Source: Planctomycetota bacterium (GTDB lineage Bacteria > Planctomycetota > Phycisphaerae > Sedimentisphaerales > Anaerobacaceae). From it: a DNA stretch of 7,537 nt. The DNA is taken from NCBI GenBank assembly GCA_022567055.1, contig JADFHU010000254.1, positions 1-7,537 of the forward strand, given 5' to 3'. This document shows positions 4,376-7,537 of this stretch, one piece after another. The translations under genes and the position numbers were made by a program. The stretch's first letter is position 1. Each line of letters opens with the position of its first letter. The notes below the pieces were generated by a model that saw nothing but the letters and a program-made list of their open reading frames with translations, was not told the origin of the DNA and made no database searches.

Positions 4376-6955
4376 ATGAAATACGACAAGATAACCATCA
4401 AAGCCGAAGAGGCCCTGGCCTCCGCCCAGCAACTGGCGATGGCCAAGGGGCATACCATCATCACGCCCTTGCACCTTCTTCATGCCCTCCTGGCCGACAA
4501 ACAGGGCGTGGCGACAGTGATCCTCAAGAAGATCGGCGCCAACACCCAGGGCCTAGGTGAGATGCTCGAGAGCGAACTGAACCGTCTGCCTACGGGTAGC
4601 CCGGATAATCAGCTGCTTCCCGACGATGGCTTTCGCAAAGTCGTGCTCGACGCACAGAACAAGGCCGACAACATGGGCGACGAGTATGTCAGCGTGGATC
4701 ATCTGCTCTTGGCACTGGCCGATGTCCAGAGTGATGCCCAAGAGCTGCTGAGCCTCAATGCGATCTCACGACAGGAGATCGAGGCGGCGGTCAAGGCGAT
4801 TCGTGGGGGCGAGAAGATCACGGATGCCAATCCGGAGGCCAAGTATCAGGCCCTGGAGAAGTTTGGCATCGACATGGTGGCCCTGGCCCGCCAGGGCAAG
4901 CTGGACCCGGTCATCGGTCGAGATAAGGAGATCCGCCGCTGCATGCAGGTCCTCAACCGACGACGTAAGAACAACCCGGTCCTCATCGGCGAACCGGGTG
5001 TGGGCAAGACGGCCATCGTGGAAGGCATGGCCCAGCGCATTGTGGCCGGTGACGTGCCGACCGGCCTCAAGGACAAACGTGTGATCGCTCTCGATCTGGG
5101 CGCCATGATCGCCGGGACCAAGTTCCGCGGGGAGTTCGAGGATCGGTTGAAGGCCGTTCTGAAGGAAGTGGCTGCCGGCGAGGGACAGATCATTCTCTTC
5201 ATCGATGAACTGCACAACGTGGTGGGGGCCGGTAAGACCGAAGGGAGCATGGATGCCGGCAATCTGCTCAAACCGGCACTGGCCCGCGGAGAGTTGCACT
5301 GTATCGGTGCGACGACCCTCGATGAGTATCGAAAATACGTGGAGAAGGATGCGGCCCTGGAACGGCGTTTTCAACCGGTCAAGGTCGATCCCCCCAGCGT
5401 CGCAGACACCATCGCCATTCTGCGCGGACTCAAGGACCGCTATGACACCCATCATGGCGTACGGATCGCCGATGGGGCACTGGTCGCGGCCGCCACACTC
5501 TCGAATCGGTACATCTCGGACCGCTTCCTGCCGGACAAGGCGATTGACCTGATCGATGAGGCGGCATCGCAGCTTCGCATCGAGAATGACTCCCTACCGG
5601 CTGAACTGGATAGCATTCGCCGTAGAGTCATGCAACTGCAGATCGAAGGGGAGGCGCTGAAGAAGGAAAAAGACGAGGCCAGCAAGCATCGTCTGGCCCA
5701 GACCCACCGGCAACTGGCCGAACTGCAAGAACAGGATCGAGCCCTCACGGCGGTGTGGGACCTAGAGAAGAGATCCATCGACCAAGTCAATGAGCTGCGG
5801 CAACAGATCGAGGACACCCAGCAGGCCTTCGAAGAGGCCCAGCGCCGCGGAGACCTGGAAACGGCCGCCCGCCTGAAGTACGAGACTCTGGTCGCCCTGC
5901 AAGGCCAACTCGAGCAGAGGGAGACCGAGGTGAACCAGACGAAACAGACCTTGGTCCACGATGAAGTCACGGAAGAACACATCGCCCAGGCGGTGTCCCA
6001 ATGGACCGGTGTGCCGGTCACCCGCCTGTTGAGCGGAGAGCGAGAGCGTCTTCGGACGATGGATGAGATGATCCGTACTCGCGTGGTGGGACAGGATGAA
6101 GGCGTGCGGGCGCTCTGCAGCGCGGTGCGCCGCAACCGCGCCGGCCTCGGCGATCCTCAGAAACCGATTGGCACCTTCCTCTTCCTGGGACCGACGGGCG
6201 TGGGCAAGACGGAACTGACCAAGGCCTTGGCGGAATTCATGTTCAATGATCCGCAGGCCATGGTGAGGATCGACATGAGCGAGTTTGTGGAGCCGCATTC
6301 GGTCGCTCGTTTGATCGGCGCTCCGCCCGGCTACGTAGGATATGAGGAGGGCGGACGCCTGACCGAAGCGGTCCGGCGCAAGCCCTATTCGGTGGTCCTG
6401 CTCGACGAGATCGAAAAGGCGCATCGCGACGTGTTCAATGTGCTACTGCAGGTCTTTGACGACGGACGGTTGACCGACGGTCAGGGTCGGACCGTGGATT
6501 TCAAGAACACGGTGATCATCATGACCAGCAATATCGCCAGCGAACAGATCCAGACGCTGACGGAAAACGCCGGCACCGATCGTGAGGTGGCCTTGCATGT
6601 CAAAGAGGCCTTGAAGCAGTCGTTCAAGCCCGAGTTCCTGAACCGGATTGACGAGATCGTCGTGTTCCATGTGCTGGACAAGGTGCATCTCAGGCAGATC
6701 ATCGACATTCAGTTGGAAGATCTGGCCCGGCGGCTCCGCGATCAGAAGCTTGAGATCGAGGTCACGGACGGGGCGCGTCAGATGATCATGAACGAGGGAT
6801 ACGATCGGGCATTTGGGGCACGACCCCTCAAGCGATCCATTCAGCAACTCCTGGAGAACCCCTTGGCGGATCGGCTGCTGGAGGGGACGTTTGGCGACGG
6901 CGATCGCATCCGAATCGATGCCAACTGCGACAAGCTCCTGTTCGAGAAGGTGTGA
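4376..6955 (+). CDS. clpB: ATP-dependent protein disaggregase ClpB (Hsp100)
   Basis: The protein has 859 residues, full length for ClpB. It is a cytoplasmic AAA+ hexamer that pulls polypeptides out of aggregates together with DnaK. The order is: Clp N domain (about 1-145, starting MKYDKITIKAEEAL); NBD1 with Walker A GEPGVGKT (205-212), Walker B LFIDE (274-278) and arginines in ALERRF; a coiled-coil middle domain (about 398-525, rich in Glu/Gln/Arg) that distinguishes ClpB from ClpA/ClpC and docks DnaK; and NBD2 with Walker A GPTGVGKT (605-612), Walker B VVLLDE (673-678), pore loop GYVGYEEGG and sensor-2 region GARPLKR. All ATPase motifs are intact. The NBD1 pore loop reads KFRGEFEDR, with Phe where E. 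coli ClpB has Tyr, a conservative change. There is no ClpP-docking IGF/L loop. It lies downstream of the Hsp20 pair, which supplies its substrates, but the palindrome-rich gap suggests its own promoter. The base composition is GC-rich and even throughout. Confidence 0.98.
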   Translation: MKYDKITIKAEEALASAQQLAMAKGHTIITPLHLLHALLADKQGVATVILKKIGANTQGLGEMLESELNRLPTGSPDNQLLPDDGFRKVVLDAQNKADNMGDEYVSVDHLLLALADVQSDAQELLSLNAISRQEIEAAVKAIRGGEKITDANPEAKYQALEKFGIDMVALARQGKLDPVIGRDKEIRRCMQVLNRRRKNNPVLIGEPGVGKTAIVEGMAQRIVAGDVPTGLKDKRVIALDLGAMIAGTKFRGEFEDRLKAVLKEVAAGEGQIILFIDELHNVVGAGKTEGSMDAGNLLKPALARGELHCIGATTLDEYRKYVEKDAALERRFQPVKVDPPSVADTIAILRGLKDRYDTHHGVRIADGALVAAATLSNRYISDRFLPDKAIDLIDEAASQLRIENDSLPAELDSIRRRVMQLQIEGEALKKEKDEASKHRLAQTHRQLAELQEQDRALTAVWDLEKRSIDQVNELRQQIEDTQQAFEEAQRRGDLETAARLKYETLVALQGQLEQRETEVNQTKQTLVHDEVTEEHIAQAVSQWTGVPVTRLLSGERERLRTMDEMIRTRVVGQDEGVRALCSAVRRNRAGLGDPQKPIGTFLFLGPTGVGKTELTKALAEFMFNDPQAMVRIDMSEFVEPHSVARLIGAPPGYVGYEEGGRLTEAVRRKPYSVVLLDEIEKAHRDVFNVLLQVFDDGRLTDGQGRTVDFKNTVIIMTSNIASEQIQTLTENAGTDREVALHVKEALKQSFKPEFLNRIDEIVVFHVLDKVHLRQIIDIQLEDLARRLRDQKLEIEVTDGARQMIMNEGYDRAFGARPLKRSIQQLLENPLADRLLEGTFGDGDRIRIDANCDKLLFEKV

Positions 6956-6965
6956 CACCCAAGAG

Positions 6966-7315
6966 TCAGTCGATGCCCAACTCCTTCTGAATCTGCTCCA
7001 AAGGGATCCCTTTGGTCTCAGGCATCATGAACATCACCCAGAACAATTGCAGGACCATCATGCCCGCAAAGATGGAGAACGCGATACAGGGCCCCGAGGA
7101 CCCAAGCCCTGGACGATGGGCTTGAGAAGGCCCACGACACGCCCGCGGCCATGAACCAATGGGTGAAGGACCCCAGGGCCTGGCCCCGCGCGCGAACCCG
7201 ATTGGGAAAGATCTCACTGAGGAAGACCCAGATCACCGCGCCCTGGCCGAAGGCGTGGGAGGCGATGAAGACCAGTAGACTGATCATCACGACCACGCCC
7301 CCTCGGCCCGCGTTG
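6966..7315 (-). pseudogene. C-terminal fragment of an MFS sugar-porter transporter, frameshifted
   Basis: Read on the minus strand, the segment 7310 to 7126 gives VVVMISLLVFIASHAFGQGA and then VIWVFLSEIFPNRVRARGQA and SFTHWFMAAGVSWAF. This is the late-helix region of the sugar-porter family, with the conserved SEIFPNRVR loop motif. The end IAFSIFAGMMVLQLFWVMFMMPETKGIPLEQIQKELGID (about 7080 to 6966) is the last helix plus the classic PETKG motif, but in a different frame. Between them (about 7090-7128) the family-like stretch IVQGLG sits in the third frame, so two single-base changes are needed to join the parts. Only the last third of a normal porter of about 450-500 residues is present. The TGA lies 10 bp from the clpB stop, tail to tail, with no room for a terminator. 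It is non-functional as it stands. Confidence 0.8.
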
Positions 7316-7500
7316 GCAACGGCGGCGTCCGACTTCGCGGTTAGCGGCGCGAGCGCCGCCGCCAAGGCCTGGTCGGGGAAGCCTGCGTGCTGCTTGATCC
7401 GGCTGAAGCGCTCCTCGGCGGCGGCGAACAGCACCCGGCCGTCCTCCACCAAGGCCACGGTGGCGTCCTTGTCGAGCGGGGAGAGGCCGAGGATCTTCAC
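7316..7500 (-). pseudogene. N-terminal fragment of a NodU/CmcH-type carbamoyltransferase, fused to the MFS remnant
   Basis: On the minus strand, GTG at 7500 starts KILGLSPLDKDATVALVEDG, continuing with RVLFAAAEERFSRIKQHAG and FPDQAL. This is the typical beginning of the carbamoyltransferase family that includes NodU, TobZ and CmcH, which transfers a carbamoyl group to sugars or antibiotics. The stretch AAAEERFSRIK-x-x-x-FP is its strongest hallmark; family members often have HDAS where KDAT stands here. Only about 60 residues of a usual 550-600 are present. The frame then runs without a stop into the MFS transporter helices. A TAG lies in frame 13 codons or fewer upstream of the GTG, so the start is at or near 7500. 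No good Shine-Dalgarno is visible. The junction is about 7305-7320. The segment is strikingly GC-rich. Confidence 0.72.
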
Positions 7501-7537
7501 GGAGTGTGGAGGCTAGCGCCCGGGCTCAGGACGACAA

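Noticed and set aside
5452..6424. Long minus-strand frames opposite clpB
   Set aside because: They are codon-bias shadows of a GC-rich gene; the plus strand carries a complete ClpB with all motifs.
7151..7516. Plus-strand frame of 121 codons at the right end
   Set aside because: It is antisense to recognisable carbamoyltransferase and MFS sequence and its translation is low-complexity Ala/Ser/Arg-rich.
1..7537. CRISPR array, tRNA or rRNA gene
   Set aside because: No regularly spaced direct repeats, no cloverleaf and no rRNA signature sequences were found on either strand.

Overview
This is a bacterial window with two kinds of DNA. A well-preserved protein-quality-control block lies at about 2930-6955. 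It is flanked on both sides by relics, palindromes and gene fragments. The Shine-Dalgarno sites, a textbook sigma-54 promoter and the ClpB/Hsp20 set point to a Gram-negative-type bacterium with a moderately GC-rich genome. A Nitrospirota or deltaproteobacterial-type lineage is a plausible guess only. Nothing in the window fixes the taxonomy.

Layout. Positions 1-1550 hold the 3' part of a large, likely secreted carbohydrate-active protein: a right-handed beta-helix followed by a C-terminal F5/8 type C (discoidin/CBM32-like) domain. Its base composition is visibly more AT-rich than that of clpB. Positions 1551-2930 form a gene-poor scar zone. It contains a decayed C-terminal scrap of uvrA (about 1802-2072), a possible truncated membrane-anchored ORF on the minus strand abutting it (about 2075-2209), and a 162-bp near-perfect palindromic element (2472-2633) that looks like a MITE and less likely like an integron attC. 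Several small hairpins follow.

From 2933 the functional block begins. A perfect -24/-12 sigma-54 promoter (2933-2948) precedes a two-gene operon of small heat-shock proteins (3030-3464 and 3540-3929), each with a strong ribosome-binding site. A 450-bp intergenic region full of palindromes follows, including a 56-bp inverted repeat and an 87-bp CACAGAG-type dispersed repeat. Then comes a full-length clpB disaggregase (4376-6955). The Hsp20 proteins would hold unfolding proteins in a form that ClpB, together with DnaK encoded elsewhere, can extract and refold.

The right end (6966-7500, minus strand, tail-to-tail with clpB) is a chimera. The first 60 or so residues of a NodU/CmcH-type carbamoyltransferase run in frame into the last three or so helices of an MFS sugar porter. 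The porter part itself needs two frame changes to be read through. It is a rearrangement scar or an assembly artefact.

The most promising observations are the sigma-54 control of the Hsp20 operon, the 162-bp palindromic element and the carbamoyltransferase/MFS fusion. I see no convincing wholly new multi-gene system.
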